From: NCED01 sp035493955
Lineage (GTDB): Bacteria; Pseudomonadota; Alphaproteobacteria; Caulobacterales; Caulobacteraceae
Assembly: GCA_035493955.1 (NCBI GenBank)
Contig: DATJHI010000023.1
Coordinates: 1-64,000 of the forward strand
Direction: 5' to 3'
DNA: 64,000 bases
The number at the start of each line of letters is the position of its first letter. The first letter of the stretch is position 1. Below the pieces are notes generated by a model. The model saw only the letters and a list, made by a program, of their open reading frames with translations, was not told the DNA's origin and ran no database searches. The position numbers and the translations under genes were made by a program. Of the stretch, positions 8,252-17,874 are shown piece after piece.

Positions 8252-9484
8252 ATGGACGCCGCCGATTACAAGTCCGCGTTCCGCTCCGCCGTGGAGCAGG
8301 TGCGTTCGGAAGGCCGCTACCGGGTTTTCGCCAACCTGAAGCGCCGCCGGGGGCAGTTCCCGCGCGCGGCCTGGGTCGGCCCCGACGGGTCCGAGAAGGA
8401 CGTGGTGGTCTGGTGTTCCAACGACTACCTCGGCCAGGGCCAGAATCCCGCGGTGCTGGAGGCCATGCACGCGGCCATTGACGCCGCGGGCTCCGGCTCC
8501 GGCGGCACCCGCAACATCTCCGGCACCAACCATTTCCACGTGGAGCTCGAGGCCGAGCTGGCCGACCTGCACCGCAAGGAAGCGGCCCTGGTGTTCACCT
8601 CGGGCTATGTGTCCAACGACGCGACCCTGTCGACCCTCTACAAGATCCTGCCCGGGCTGATCGTCTTCTCCGACGCCTTCAACCACAATTCGATGATCGC
8701 CGGCATCCGCCACGGCGGCGGTGAGAAGCGGGTCTATCGGCACAACGACCTGGCGCACCTGGAAGAGCTCTTGAAGGCGGCGCCGGCCGACGCCCCCAAG
8801 CTGGTGGCGTTCGAGAGCGTCTATTCCATGGACGGCGACATCGCCGACGTCCCCGGGACCGTCGCCCTGGCGAAGAAATACGGCGCCCTGACCTATATCG
8901 ACGAAGTCCATGCCGTCGGCATGTACGGCCCGCGCGGCGGCGGCGTGGCCGAGCGCGACGGGGTGATGGACCAGATCGACATCGTCGAGGGCACCCTGGG
9001 CAAGGCCTTCGGGGTGATGGGCGGCTATATCGCCGGCGACGCCGAGCTGGTCGACGCCATCCGCCTGTGGGCGCCGGGCTTCATCTTCACCACCTCGCTT
9101 CCTCCCGCCCTGACGGCGGGCGCAGCCGCCAGCGTCCGCTGGCTGAAGGCGCACGACGAGGTCCGCGTGCTGCTGCACGAGCGGGCGGAGACCCTGAAGC
9201 GCAGGTTCCTCGCCGAGGGCATCCCGGTGATGCCGTCGGTCAGCCATATCGTGCCGGTGCTGGTGGGCGATCCGGTCCACACCAAGCTGGTGTCGGACAT
9301 GCTGCTGCATGAGCACGCCATCTACGTCCAGCCGATCAACTACCCCACGGTCCAGCGGGGCGCCGAGCGGCTGCGCTTCACCCCGACCCCGTTCCACGAC
9401 GACGCCATGATCGACGACCTGGTCGGGGCCATGGACGCCCTGTGGACCCGCTGCAACGTCAAGCGGCACAGGTCGGCGGCGTAG
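8252..9484 (+). CDS. hemA: 5-aminolevulinate synthase
   Basis: This PLP enzyme condenses glycine and succinyl-CoA to 5-aminolevulinate (C4 or Shemin pathway), the first haem-biosynthesis step in alphaproteobacteria. The 410-residue length is typical. The PLP lysine is Lys251 in EGTLGKAFGVMGGY, the PLP-pyridine aspartate is Asp218 in YIDEVHAVGMYG, and the glycine-rich GSGSGGTRNISG segment (80-91) is intact. Start ATG 8252 has AAGGA about 13 bases upstream. The longer frame from 8147 lacks family similarity in its extra part. Its product feeds HemB encoded at 4.3-5.3 kb. Confidence 0.96.
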   Translation: MDAADYKSAFRSAVEQVRSEGRYRVFANLKRRRGQFPRAAWVGPDGSEKDVVVWCSNDYLGQGQNPAVLEAMHAAIDAAGSGSGGTRNISGTNHFHVELEAELADLHRKEAALVFTSGYVSNDATLSTLYKILPGLIVFSDAFNHNSMIAGIRHGGGEKRVYRHNDLAHLEELLKAAPADAPKLVAFESVYSMDGDIADVPGTVALAKKYGALTYIDEVHAVGMYGPRGGGVAERDGVMDQIDIVEGTLGKAFGVMGGYIAGDAELVDAIRLWAPGFIFTTSLPPALTAGAAASVRWLKAHDEVRVLLHERAETLKRRFLAEGIPVMPSVSHIVPVLVGDPVHTKLVSDMLLHEHAIYVQPINYPTVQRGAERLRFTPTPFHDDAMIDDLVGAMDALWTRCNVKRHRSAA

Positions 9485-9502
9485 CTCTCGGGTCTGGCGA
9501 GG

Positions 9503-9556
9503 CCCCTCAGTCAGCTGCGCTGACAGCTCCCCCCCTTCGCAGGGGAGCAGGAGATC
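9503..9556 (-). repeat. GC-rich intergenic repeat, copy 3
   Basis: On the minus strand the unit reads CTCCTGCTCCCCTGCG, GGGGGGGGAGCTGTCAGC, GCAGCTGACTGAGGGG. It has the same two hairpins (CTCCCC/GGGGAG and GTCAGC/GCTGAC) as copies 1 and 2 near 0.4-0.5 kb, with compensating changes in the second hairpin (GTCGGC/GCCGAC in copy 1). It fills most of the gap between convergent hemA and the GST gene. Confidence 0.5.
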
Positions 9557-9600
9557 CTCCTCCACCGCCGCTAGGCGACGGGGGGCGCTGGCGCTGCGGT

Positions 9601-10188
9601 TTACAGTCCCAGCGCCTTATCCACCCGCTTCACCCACGCACTCACCGCCGGGTAATCCGCCAGGTCGAAGCCGCCCTCGTGGGCCAAGCGCGTGTAGGCG
9701 ACGAGGCAGATGTCGGCCAGGGTCAGCCGGTCGCCGACGAGGAACGCCGATCCCGACAGAGCCTTTTCCATCCGCGCCAGCGCCGCGCGCCCGCGCGCCT
9801 CCAGCTTGGGATCGAGTTCATCCTCCGTCTTGCCCAGGAACAGCTTCAGGAAGCGGCGGACCGCGATATAGGGCTCGTGGCTGTACTGCTCCCAGAACAG
9901 CCATTCGAACATCCGGGCCCGGTCGTAGGCGCCCGTGGGGATCAGGTCCGACCCTTCGGCCAGATGCAGGATGATGGCGTTGGACTGGGCCAGCGGCCGC
10001 CCGTCCGCGAAGACCACGGTGGGGACTTGGCCCGCCGGATTGACGGCGAGGAATTCGGGGGACCGGGTGGTCCCGTCCATCACGTCCACCTCGACCCAGC
10101 GATAGGCCAGGCCCAGCCGGTCGGCGGTCCATTTCACCTTCAGGCAATTGCCCGACCGGCTGTCGCCATAGATCGTGAACGGCTGCAT
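9601..10188 (-). CDS. Glutathione S-transferase family protein
   Basis: This 195-residue protein has a thioredoxin-like N-terminal domain (IYGDSRSGNCLKVKW, with a probable catalytic serine near residue 12) followed by the cis-proline motif QVPTVV and the glutathione-binding QSNAII (about 67-72). The helical C-terminal domain has the conserved LTLADICLVAYT motif (about 151-162). The size is at the short end for bacterial GSTs. The substrate is unknown. It is convergent with hemA, with an intergenic repeat copy between them. Confidence 0.8.
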   Translation of the reverse strand: MQPFTIYGDSRSGNCLKVKWTADRLGLAYRWVEVDVMDGTTRSPEFLAVNPAGQVPTVVFADGRPLAQSNAIILHLAEGSDLIPTGAYDRARMFEWLFWEQYSHEPYIAVRRFLKLFLGKTEDELDPKLEARGRAALARMEKALSGSAFLVGDRLTLADICLVAYTRLAHEGGFDLADYPAVSAWVKRVDKALGL

Positions 10189-10239
10189 GGCCTCAAGCTT
10201 AGCAGCGTCGAGGGCGACGGTCAGCCCGAAGGGCTTTGA

Positions 10240-10713
10240 TCAGGCGTTGCGGCGCGGCTTGGCGGCCGGGGCCTTGGTCCCGCTTGGACGGCGCACGCCT
10301 TTTCCGAGGCCGATCTGCTTGGCGAATTCCGACCGGCGGGTGGCGTAGGCCGGCGCCACCATCGGATAATCGGGAGGCAGGCCCCAGCGGCGGCGATAGT
10401 CGTCGGGGCTCATGCCGAACTTCGAGCGCAGATAACGCTTCAGCATCTTCAGCCGTTTGCCGTCCTCCAGACAGACGATGTAGTCGTCGGTGATGGAGCG
10501 GCTGATCGGCACCGCCGCCTTGGGCCGTTCCGCGGGAGCCGCCGGCGGCGCCGGGCGGTCCAGTTGTGAGAAGGAGTCGTGGACGGACCGCAGCAACTCC
10601 GGGATGGCGCTGGCCGAAACGGTGTTGGAGCTGAGGTAGGAAGCCACCACATCCGCACTGAGCCGGAGGATGTCCTGAGGCTCGATGGTGTCGGCGTCTT
10701 CGGCGTTGCTCAT
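10240..10713 (-). CDS. Ros/MucR-family transcriptional regulator
   Basis: The 157-residue protein has an acidic N-terminus, a linker and the conserved MucR DNA-binding core (DDYIVCLEDGKRLKM, then WGLPPDYPMVAPAY, about 77-122). Members bind AT-rich sites as global regulators of surface, motility and cell-cycle genes in alphaproteobacteria. By alignment from memory with A. tumefaciens Ros, only the first zinc-site cysteine is kept. The second cysteine is Asp, and the two histidines are Tyr and Phe (LKRYLRSKFGM). It therefore probably folds without zinc, as described for Mesorhizobium Ros homologues. It is divergent from glyA with a strong dyad between them. Confidence 0.88.
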   Translation of the reverse strand: MSNAEDADTIEPQDILRLSADVVASYLSSNTVSASAIPELLRSVHDSFSQLDRPAPPAAPAERPKAAVPISRSITDDYIVCLEDGKRLKMLKRYLRSKFGMSPDDYRRRWGLPPDYPMVAPAYATRRSEFAKQIGLGKGVRRPSGTKAPAAKPRRNA

Positions 10714-10748
10714 GAGCTTGGCTGCCTCTTTTGCTCGTCTGATTGGGG

Positions 10749-10782
10749 GCGCGATCCGTGCGCCGGGCGCGCCGGATCGCGC
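10749..10782. promoter_or_regulatory. Perfect 10-bp inverted repeat between mucR-like gene and glyA
   Basis: GCGCGATCCG (10749-10758) and CGGATCGCGC (10773-10782) are exact reverse complements, separated by a 14-base GC-rich spacer that itself contains GCGC on both sides. The dyad is 36 bp before the regulator's start and about 150 bp before glyA. It could be an operator or a 5'UTR hairpin in the regulator's transcript. No U-run follows, so it is not a standard terminator. Confidence 0.45.
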
Positions 10783-10933
10783 GATGCCGTCCGCGGTTTT
10801 CGCGGCTTAGAACGCCGCCGGTCGGCCCGAGTTCCGTAAGTGCAAGCCCGGTCGGGACTCGCGCGGATTGATTCCACCGGCCTTGGGCGCGTAAACACCC
10901 CCATCCGCCCATCCCCTTTTCGCGAGCTGCGCC

Positions 10934-12244
<1,311 letters not shown>

Positions 12245-12289
12245 TTCGGCGGCCGGGCTCGGCCGCTAGATTTAGGAGCTGAGCCGCCC

Positions 12290-12763
12290 TTGCGCTGCCC
12301 CTTTTGCGGCAATGCCGACAGCCAGGTGAAGGATTCGCGCCCCTCCGAAGACGGGGCCGCGATCCGGCGTCGCCGCTTCTGCAGCGAATGCGGCGGCCGC
12401 TTCACCACGTTCGAGCGGGTGCAGTTGCGCGAGCTGACCATCGTCAAGCGGTCGGGGCGGCGCAACCCGTTCGACCGGGAGAAGCTGGTCCGCTCGATCG
12501 CCATCGCCCTGCGCAAGCGGCCGGTGGACCCGGACCGGCTGGAAGCGATGGTGTCGGCGATCGTGCGCCAGCTCGAAAGCCGCGGCGAAACCGAAATCCC
12601 CTCACACGTGGTCGGCGAAATGGTGATGAAGGCTTTGAAGGCGGTCGATGAGGTGGCCTACGTCCGCTACGCCTCGGTGTACCGCGACTTCCGCGAGACC
12701 CAGGATTTCGCCCATTTCCTCAATGCCGAGGGTTTGAACGAAGACGGCGAGGCCGGAGCGTGA
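12290..12763 (+). CDS. nrdR: Transcriptional repressor NrdR
   Basis: NrdR represses ribonucleotide reductase genes according to dATP/ATP status. All four zinc cysteines are present (Cys3, Cys6, Cys31, Cys34 in CPFC and CSEC), followed by FTTFERVQ and the ATP-cone domain (SGRRNPFDREKLVRSI onward). The 157-residue length is normal. The start is a TTG at 12290, because the zinc ribbon begins two residues later. AGGAG lies about 11 bases upstream. Its TGA overlaps the GTG of nusB (GTGA), so translation is probably coupled. Confidence 0.95.
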   Translation: MRCPFCGNADSQVKDSRPSEDGAAIRRRRFCSECGGRFTTFERVQLRELTIVKRSGRRNPFDREKLVRSIAIALRKRPVDPDRLEAMVSAIVRQLESRGETEIPSHVVGEMVMKALKAVDEVAYVRYASVYRDFRETQDFAHFLNAEGLNEDGEAGA

Positions 12764-13233
12764 GCGCCGCCAACAGGAAGACCCCGCCCCGCCAGGCGCG
12801 GTCGGTCGCCCGGCTGGCGGCGGTCCAGGCGCTCTACCAGATGGAGCTGGGCGGCGTCGGGGTCGAGGCCGTGGTGCGCGAGTTCTCCGACCACCGTTTC
12901 GGCGCCGACCTGGAGGGCGAACCCCTGGCGGACGCGGACGAGGCCTTTTTCGCCGACCTGGTGCGGGGGGTGGTCGCAGACCAGCAGACCATCGACCGGG
13001 CGGTGGTGAAGCGGCTCGCCACGGGCTGGAAACTCGACCGGCTCGACGCCACGGTGCGGGCGATCCTGCGGGCGGGCGCCTATGAGCTGGCCCGCCGGTC
13101 GGACGTGCCGGCCGAGGTGGTGATCGATGAATATGTCGAGCTGGCCAAGGCCTTCTTCGACCCCACCGAAGCGGGCTTCGTCAACGCCGCCCTGGACGCG
13201 ATCGCCGGCGACGTGCGCAGCCCTCAGGGCTGA
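12760..13233 (+). CDS. nusB: Transcription antitermination factor NusB
   Basis: NusB with NusE binds boxA RNA and supports processive rRNA transcription. The 157-residue all-helical protein shows the family's ARLAAVQALYQMEL start (about 17-30), a central DRLDATVRAILRAGAYEL block and the C-terminal VINEYVELAK-like segment (VIDEYVELAKAF), followed by FVNAALD. GTG 12760 overlaps the nrdR stop by four bases. In many alphaproteobacteria riboflavin genes lie between nrdR and nusB, but here they are absent. thiL follows after 5 bp. Confidence 0.94.
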   Translation: MSAANRKTPPRQARSVARLAAVQALYQMELGGVGVEAVVREFSDHRFGADLEGEPLADADEAFFADLVRGVVADQQTIDRAVVKRLATGWKLDRLDATVRAILRAGAYELARRSDVPAEVVIDEYVELAKAFFDPTEAGFVNAALDAIAGDVRSPQG

Positions 13234-13238
13234 CCCCC

Positions 13239-14213
13239 ATGGACGAGTTCGAGGCCATCGCCCGGCTGTTCCGGCCGCTGAGCGAGGGCGCGCCCGAGGC
13301 GCTGGACCTTTCCGACGACGCGGCGGCGATCCCGCCGCGCCCCGGCTTCGACCTGGTGGTGACCAAGGACGCGGTGGTCGAAGGGGTGCATTTCCTCGCC
13401 TCCGATCCGCCGGACCTGGTGGCCCGCAAGCTGCTGCGGGTGAACCTGTCGGACCTGGCCGCCAAGGGGGCGGAGCCCTACGGCTACTTCCTCGCCGTGG
13501 CCTGGCCGCACGACTACGCCGACGAGGCCAAGGCCGCCTTCGCCGCCGGCCTGGGCGAGGACCAGGCGGCGTTCGGCGTCCGGCTGTTCGGCGGCGACAC
13601 CGTCTCCACCCCCGGCCCGCTGACCGCCAGCGTCACCATGCTGGGCTGGGTTCCGACCGGCCGGATGGTGCGCCGCTCGGGCGCGCGCCCCGGCCAGGTG
13701 CTGATGGTCACCGGCTCCATCGGCGACGGGGGGCTGGGACTGATGGCGGCGCAGGGGGGCCTGCCGGGCCTGGGCGAGGCCGAGCGCGAGGCCCTGGCCG
13801 CCCGCTATCGCCTGCCGCAGCCGCGCCTCGCCCTGCGCGAGGCCCTGCTGGCCCATGCCGCCGCGGCGCTGGACGTTTCCGACGGCCTGGTCGCCGATGC
13901 GATCCACATGGAGGAGGCGAGCGGCGTGGCCCTGCAGATCGACCTGGAGCGCCTGCCCCTGTCCGGACCCGCCAAGGCCTGGCTGGCGCTGCAGCCCGAC
14001 ACGGCCAGGGGGCTGCTGGACTTGGCGACCGCCGGCGACGACTATGAACTGGTGATCGCCGCCGACGTGACCGTCGCCCTGCCGCTGGCCATGGCCGCCG
14101 CGGCCGGCGGCTTCGCCCTGACCCCCATCGGCCGGGTGGTCGACGGCCAGGGGACCATACTGCTGCACCGGGGAGAGCCGGTCCTGGCCCGGCGGACGGG
14201 CTGGCGGCACTGA
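13239..14213 (+). CDS. thiL: Thiamine-monophosphate kinase
   Basis: ThiL phosphorylates thiamine monophosphate to thiamine diphosphate, the cofactor used by, for example, the benzoylformate-decarboxylase-like enzyme in this window. The 324-residue AIR-synthase-fold protein has DDAAAI near residue 26, VTKDAVVEGVHF (41-52), RKLLRVNLSDLAAKGA (66-81), FGGDT near 123, ALDVSDGLVAD (about 208-218) and AGDDYEL near 267. All are Mg-ATP and TMP-binding segments of the family. It starts 5 bp after nusB and ends the conserved glyA-nrdR-nusB-thiL run. Confidence 0.95.
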   Translation: MDEFEAIARLFRPLSEGAPEALDLSDDAAAIPPRPGFDLVVTKDAVVEGVHFLASDPPDLVARKLLRVNLSDLAAKGAEPYGYFLAVAWPHDYADEAKAAFAAGLGEDQAAFGVRLFGGDTVSTPGPLTASVTMLGWVPTGRMVRRSGARPGQVLMVTGSIGDGGLGLMAAQGGLPGLGEAEREALAARYRLPQPRLALREALLAHAAAALDVSDGLVADAIHMEEASGVALQIDLERLPLSGPAKAWLALQPDTARGLLDLATAGDDYELVIAADVTVALPLAMAAAAGGFALTPIGRVVDGQGTILLHRGEPVLARRTGWRH

Positions 14214-14256
14214 ACCCAGGTCTCATCCCGGCGGGCGCACAGGGGCGGAGAACGAC

Positions 14257-14958
14257 ATGACCCTCAAGATGTACGACCTCGCCGGGGCGGAGCCGCAGCG
14301 CCGGTTCAGCCCCTACTGCTGGCGCACCCGCTTGGCGCTCGCCCACAAGGGATTGGCGGTGGAGACCATACCCTGGCGGTTCGTCGACAAGGCGGCGATC
14401 GCGCCCTCAAGCCAGGGCCGGGTTCCCGTCCTGGTCGACGGCGACCGCTGGATCGCCGATTCCTGGACCATCGCCGTCCATCTGGAGGAGGCCTATCCGG
14501 ACCGGCCCAGCCTGTTCGGGGGCGGCGGGCCGGCCCTGTCGCGCTTCTGTTCCGCCTGCGCCGACGATCTGGTCGTCCGCATCACGCCCTTCGTCCTGCG
14601 CGACATCCTGGACCGCCTGGACGAGGGCGACCGCGATTATTTCCGCGCCAGCCGCGAGAAACGGCTGGGCGCGACCCTGGAGGACGTCGTCGCCGACCGC
14701 GAGGCCAAGGCGCCCGCCTTCCGCGCCGGCCTGGCGCCCTTTCGCGCCACCCTGCGCGACCAGCCGTTCTTCGGCGGCGAACGGCCGATGTACGCCGACT
14801 ACGCCCTGTTCGGCCCGTTCCAGTGGGCCCGCTGCATCAGCCCGTTCCAGATCCTCGCGGCCGATGACCCCGTCGCGGCCTGGCGGGACCGGATGCTCGA
14901 CCTGTTCGGCGGCCTGGCCCGCTCCGCCCCCGGGTACGATCTTCCGGCGGCGGGGTGA
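14257..14958 (+). CDS. LigE-type (beta-etherase-like) glutathione S-transferase
   Basis: This 233-residue GST's N-terminal active-site region, RRFSPYCWRTRLALAHKG, is of the type found in LigE/LigP beta-aryl-ether-cleaving enzymes and relatives (FSP...WRTR..LAHKGL), followed by the cis-Pro motif GRVPVLVD and DSWTIAVHLEE. The C-terminal domain is helical with YADYALFGPFQWAR. Members include genuine lignin beta-etherases but also many with unknown substrates, so cleavage of aryl ethers is only a possibility here, made more interesting by the lig pathway at 33-48 kb. GGGGCGGAG lies just upstream of ATG 14257. Confidence 0.75.
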   Translation: MTLKMYDLAGAEPQRRFSPYCWRTRLALAHKGLAVETIPWRFVDKAAIAPSSQGRVPVLVDGDRWIADSWTIAVHLEEAYPDRPSLFGGGGPALSRFCSACADDLVVRITPFVLRDILDRLDEGDRDYFRASREKRLGATLEDVVADREAKAPAFRAGLAPFRATLRDQPFFGGERPMYADYALFGPFQWARCISPFQILAADDPVAAWRDRMLDLFGGLARSAPGYDLPAAG

Positions 14959-14977
14959 GGCGGGCATAATAAACCCC

Positions 14978-15391
14978 ATGCGCCGCCGCCTGATTCTCCC
15001 GCTCCTCGCCGCCGCCGTCCTGGCCACGCCGGTCCACGCCGCGGAAGAGAAGAAGAACGACGAGAACGGCCTCTACGTCGACCTGGCCCAGACCGGGTTG
15101 CCCGTGATCCAGAACGGACGGCTGGTGAACTATGTCTTCGTGCACGTGCGGCTGAACCTGACGCCGGGCTCGAACCCGGTCCAGTTGCGGACCCGGGAGC
15201 CGTTCTTCCGGGACGCCCTGGTGCGCGCGGCGCACCGGACGCCCTTCGTGGTCGCGGGCGAGCCGAACAAGCTCGACGAGGCGGCGCTGAAGCGGGTGAT
15301 GATGGTCGAAGCGGCCAAGATCGCCGGCCCCCGCGCGATCGCGTCGGTCCTGGTGGTCGACCAGGCCCCCAAGCGGTTCATACCGAAATAG
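14978..15391 (+). CDS. Small exported protein of unknown function
   Basis: This 137-residue protein with a signal peptide (RRRLILPLLAAAVLATPVHA) starts at ATG 14978, 19 bp after the GST gene. The mature part starts with a charged EEKKND stretch, then a beta-rich domain (YVFVHVRLNLT), a helix with TREPFFRDALVRA and a C-terminal ASVLVVDQAP strand. The order strand-strand-RD-helix-strand loosely recalls the periplasmic FliL/stomatin-like fold, but I cannot confirm that. A periplasmic location follows from the signal peptide. Confidence 0.65.
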   Translation: MRRRLILPLLAAAVLATPVHAAEEKKNDENGLYVDLAQTGLPVIQNGRLVNYVFVHVRLNLTPGSNPVQLRTREPFFRDALVRAAHRTPFVVAGEPNKLDEAALKRVMMVEAAKIAGPRAIASVLVVDQAPKRFIPK

Positions 15392-15689
15392 GCCTTCGCC
15401 AGCCGAGGCGGGGAGGGGGACCGCACCCGGCGGGTCCCGACGCGTCCGCCGTTCGTCCTGCCTCCCTATAGTGGGCGAAGAAGTGGGTGAATCTGTTCGG
15501 CCAGGATATTTGGGCGGCGCTCGTCAGGATTGCGTCTTCGACCCGTAGTTGCGCACTGTGTTCAATTACGGCAAGACTCCGGCCCGCTTCAGGCCCGGGG
15601 TTTCGTCGGGCGTAAATCAAAAGGGGGATGAGTGCGGCGTCGGCTGGAATCGGCTGCGACCGCCCCCCAAGCCCAGGGACGGTCGACGC
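15392..15689 (+). promoter_or_regulatory. Leader and promoter region of hppA
   Basis: This 298-bp non-coding region precedes the pyrophosphatase gene. It is open in the hppA frame from 15549 but that part shows no membrane-protein character and no family similarity, so it is treated as untranslated. An AGGGGG site followed by ATG at 15628 could open a 26-codon peptide overlapping the hppA start in another frame. This is possible as a leader but unsupported. No clear -10/-35 boxes were found. Confidence 0.35.
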
Positions 15690-17819
15690 ATGCAGCTTGA
15701 GCTTTTGATGGTCATTGCCGCCGGTGTGCTGGCGGTGCTCTACGGCGCCGTTCAGGCGAGCGTGTTGATGCGGGCGTCGCCCGGAAACGCCAAGATGCAG
15801 GAGATCGCCGCGGCGATCCAGGAGGGGGCCCAGGCCTACCTGCGTCGCCAGTATCTCACCATCGCCATGGTCGGCGCCGTGGTCCTGATCCTGCTCGCTG
15901 TGTTCTTCCAGAGCTGGCATGAGCCGGTCGGCTTCCTGATCGGTGCCGTCCTGTCCGGCTTCGCCGGCTTCGCGGGCATGCTGATCTCGGTCCGCGCCAA
16001 CGTCCGCACCGCCCAGGCGGCCTCGGAGAGCCTGGCCAAGGGCCTGGCCCTGGCGTTCAGCTCCGGCGCCATCACCGGCATGCTGGTGGCGGGCTTCGCC
16101 CTGATCGGCGTGGCCGGCTACTTCGCCCTGCTGACGCTGGGCCTGGGCATGGACCCGACCAGCCGCGAGGTGGTCGATTCGCTGGTGGCCCTGGGCTTCG
16201 GCGCCTCGCTCATCTCCATCTTCGCCCGTCTGGGCGGCGGCATCTTCACCAAGGGCGCCGACGTCGGCGGCGACATGGTGGGCAAGGTCGAGGCCGGCAT
16301 CCCCGAGGACGACCCCCGCAACGCCGCGACCATCGCCGACAACGTGGGCGACAACGTCGGCGACTGCGCCGGCATGGCCGCGGACCTGTTCGAGACCTAT
16401 GCGGTGACCACGGTCGCCACCATGGTGCTGGCGGCGATCTTCTTCCGCGGCTCCGAGACGGTGGGGGCGATGATGCTCCTGCCCCTGGCCATCTGCGCGG
16501 TGTGCATCGTCACCTCGATCGTCGGCACCTTCTTCGTCCGGCTGGGCAAGAGCAACAACATCATGGGCGCCCTGTACCAGGGCCTGGTCGTCACCGGCGT
16601 GCTGTCGGTCGGCGCGATCTGGTGGGTCACCCACGCCCTGGTCCCCAACGTCCTCACCGTCGGCGCCAAGAGCTTCGACTCCATGGGCCTGTTCTGGTGC
16701 GGCGTCGTCGGCCTCGCCGTCACCGCCGCCATCGTGGTGATCACCGAGTACTACACCGGCACCGGCTTCCGCCCGGTCAAGTCGGTGGCCAAGGCGTCGG
16801 TCTCCGGCCACGGCACCAATGTGATCCAGGGCCTGGCCATGTCGCTGGAGGCCACCGCGGGTCCGGCCCTGGTGATCATCGTCGGCATCATCCTCACCTT
16901 CAACCTGGCCGGCCTGTTCGGCATCGCCGTCGCCACCACCTCGATGCTGTCCCTGGCGGGCTTCATCGTGGCCCTCGACGCCTTCGGTCCGGTCACCGAC
17001 AACGCCGGCGGCATCGCCGAAATGGCGGGCCTGCCGCCGGAAGTGCGCATCTCCACCGACGCCCTGGACGCGGTCGGCAACACCACCAAGGCGGTCACCA
17101 AGGGCTACGCCATCGGTTCGGCGGGCCTGGGCGCCCTTGTGCTGTTCGCGGCCTATACCGAGGACCTGAAGTTCTTCACCGCCAACGCCACGCCGGGCTC
17201 CTTCTTCGACGGGGTCGGGGCGGTGGCTTTCGACCTGTCGAACCCCTACGTGGTGGTCGGCCTGCTGTTCGGGGGCCTCTTGCCCTTCCTGTTCGGGGGC
17301 ATGTCGATGACCGCGGTGGGCCGCGCGGCGGAGGCCGTGGTCGCCGAGGTGCGCCGCCAGTTCCGCGAGAACCCCGGCATCATGACCTATGACGTCAAGC
17401 CGGAGTACGGCCGGGCGGTGGACATCCTGACCAAGGCGGCGATCCGCGAGATGATCGTGCCGAGCCTCCTGCCGGTGGCGTCGCCGATCGTGCTGTTCTT
17501 CGTCATCCGCGCCATCGCCGGCAAGGCCGACGCCTTCTCGTCCCTGGGCGCCATGCTGATGGGGGTGATCGTCACCGGCCTGTTCGTGGCCATCTCGATG
17601 ACCTCGGGCGGCGGCGCCTGGGACAACGCCAAGAAGCTGATCGAGGAGGGTCACTACGGCGGCAAGGGCTCGGACGCCCACAAGGCCGCCGTGACCGGCG
17701 ACACCGTCGGCGACCCCTACAAGGACACCTCGGGTCCCGCGGTGAACCCGATGATCAAGATCACCAACATCGTGGCCCTGCTGCTGCTGGCGGTCCTGGC
17801 CAAGGGCCTGATCGGCTGA
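15690..17819 (+). CDS. hppA: K+-independent proton-pumping membrane pyrophosphatase
   Basis: HppA hydrolyses PPi and pumps H+ across the inner membrane. The 709-residue protein has about 16 predicted membrane helices. The substrate site is visible as DVGGDMVGKVEAG (191-203) with DDPRNAATIADNVGDNVGD (207-225), and a late DPYKDTSGPAVNP block. The residue pair that distinguishes subtypes is Lys467 and Thr470 in GNTTKAVTKG, as in K+-independent enzymes (K+-dependent ones have Ala). Start ATG 15690 begins directly at the first helix. A strong terminator follows. No Na+-pump features are seen. Confidence 0.95.
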   Translation: MQLELLMVIAAGVLAVLYGAVQASVLMRASPGNAKMQEIAAAIQEGAQAYLRRQYLTIAMVGAVVLILLAVFFQSWHEPVGFLIGAVLSGFAGFAGMLISVRANVRTAQAASESLAKGLALAFSSGAITGMLVAGFALIGVAGYFALLTLGLGMDPTSREVVDSLVALGFGASLISIFARLGGGIFTKGADVGGDMVGKVEAGIPEDDPRNAATIADNVGDNVGDCAGMAADLFETYAVTTVATMVLAAIFFRGSETVGAMMLLPLAICAVCIVTSIVGTFFVRLGKSNNIMGALYQGLVVTGVLSVGAIWWVTHALVPNVLTVGAKSFDSMGLFWCGVVGLAVTAAIVVITEYYTGTGFRPVKSVAKASVSGHGTNVIQGLAMSLEATAGPALVIIVGIILTFNLAGLFGIAVATTSMLSLAGFIVALDAFGPVTDNAGGIAEMAGLPPEVRISTDALDAVGNTTKAVTKGYAIGSAGLGALVLFAAYTEDLKFFTANATPGSFFDGVGAVAFDLSNPYVVVGLLFGGLLPFLFGGMSMTAVGRAAEAVVAEVRRQFRENPGIMTYDVKPEYGRAVDILTKAAIREMIVPSLLPVASPIVLFFVIRAIAGKADAFSSLGAMLMGVIVTGLFVAISMTSGGGAWDNAKKLIEEGHYGGKGSDAHKAAVTGDTVGDPYKDTSGPAVNPMIKITNIVALLLLAVLAKGLIG

Positions 17820-17843
17820 CCCGGCCCCATCGCTGAAAGACTA

Positions 17844-17874
17844 CGCCCCGGAGTGCACGCTCCGGGGCGTTTTT
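17844..17874 (+). terminator. Rho-independent terminator of hppA
   Basis: A perfect 10-bp stem CGCCCCGGAG / CTCCGGGGCG with a 6-base loop is followed by five Ts (17870-17874), 25 bp after the hppA stop. The last T overlaps the stop codon of the convergent PAP2 gene. Confidence 0.92.

Noticed and set aside
10714..10933. Glycine or SAM-type riboswitch before glyA
   Set aside because: Looked for conserved aptamer blocks in the 220-bp leader and found none; only the inverted repeat stands out.
15378..17681. 767-codon minus-strand frame across hppA
   Set aside because: It is a shadow of the pyrophosphatase gene; the translation is His/Asp/Gly-rich without domains.
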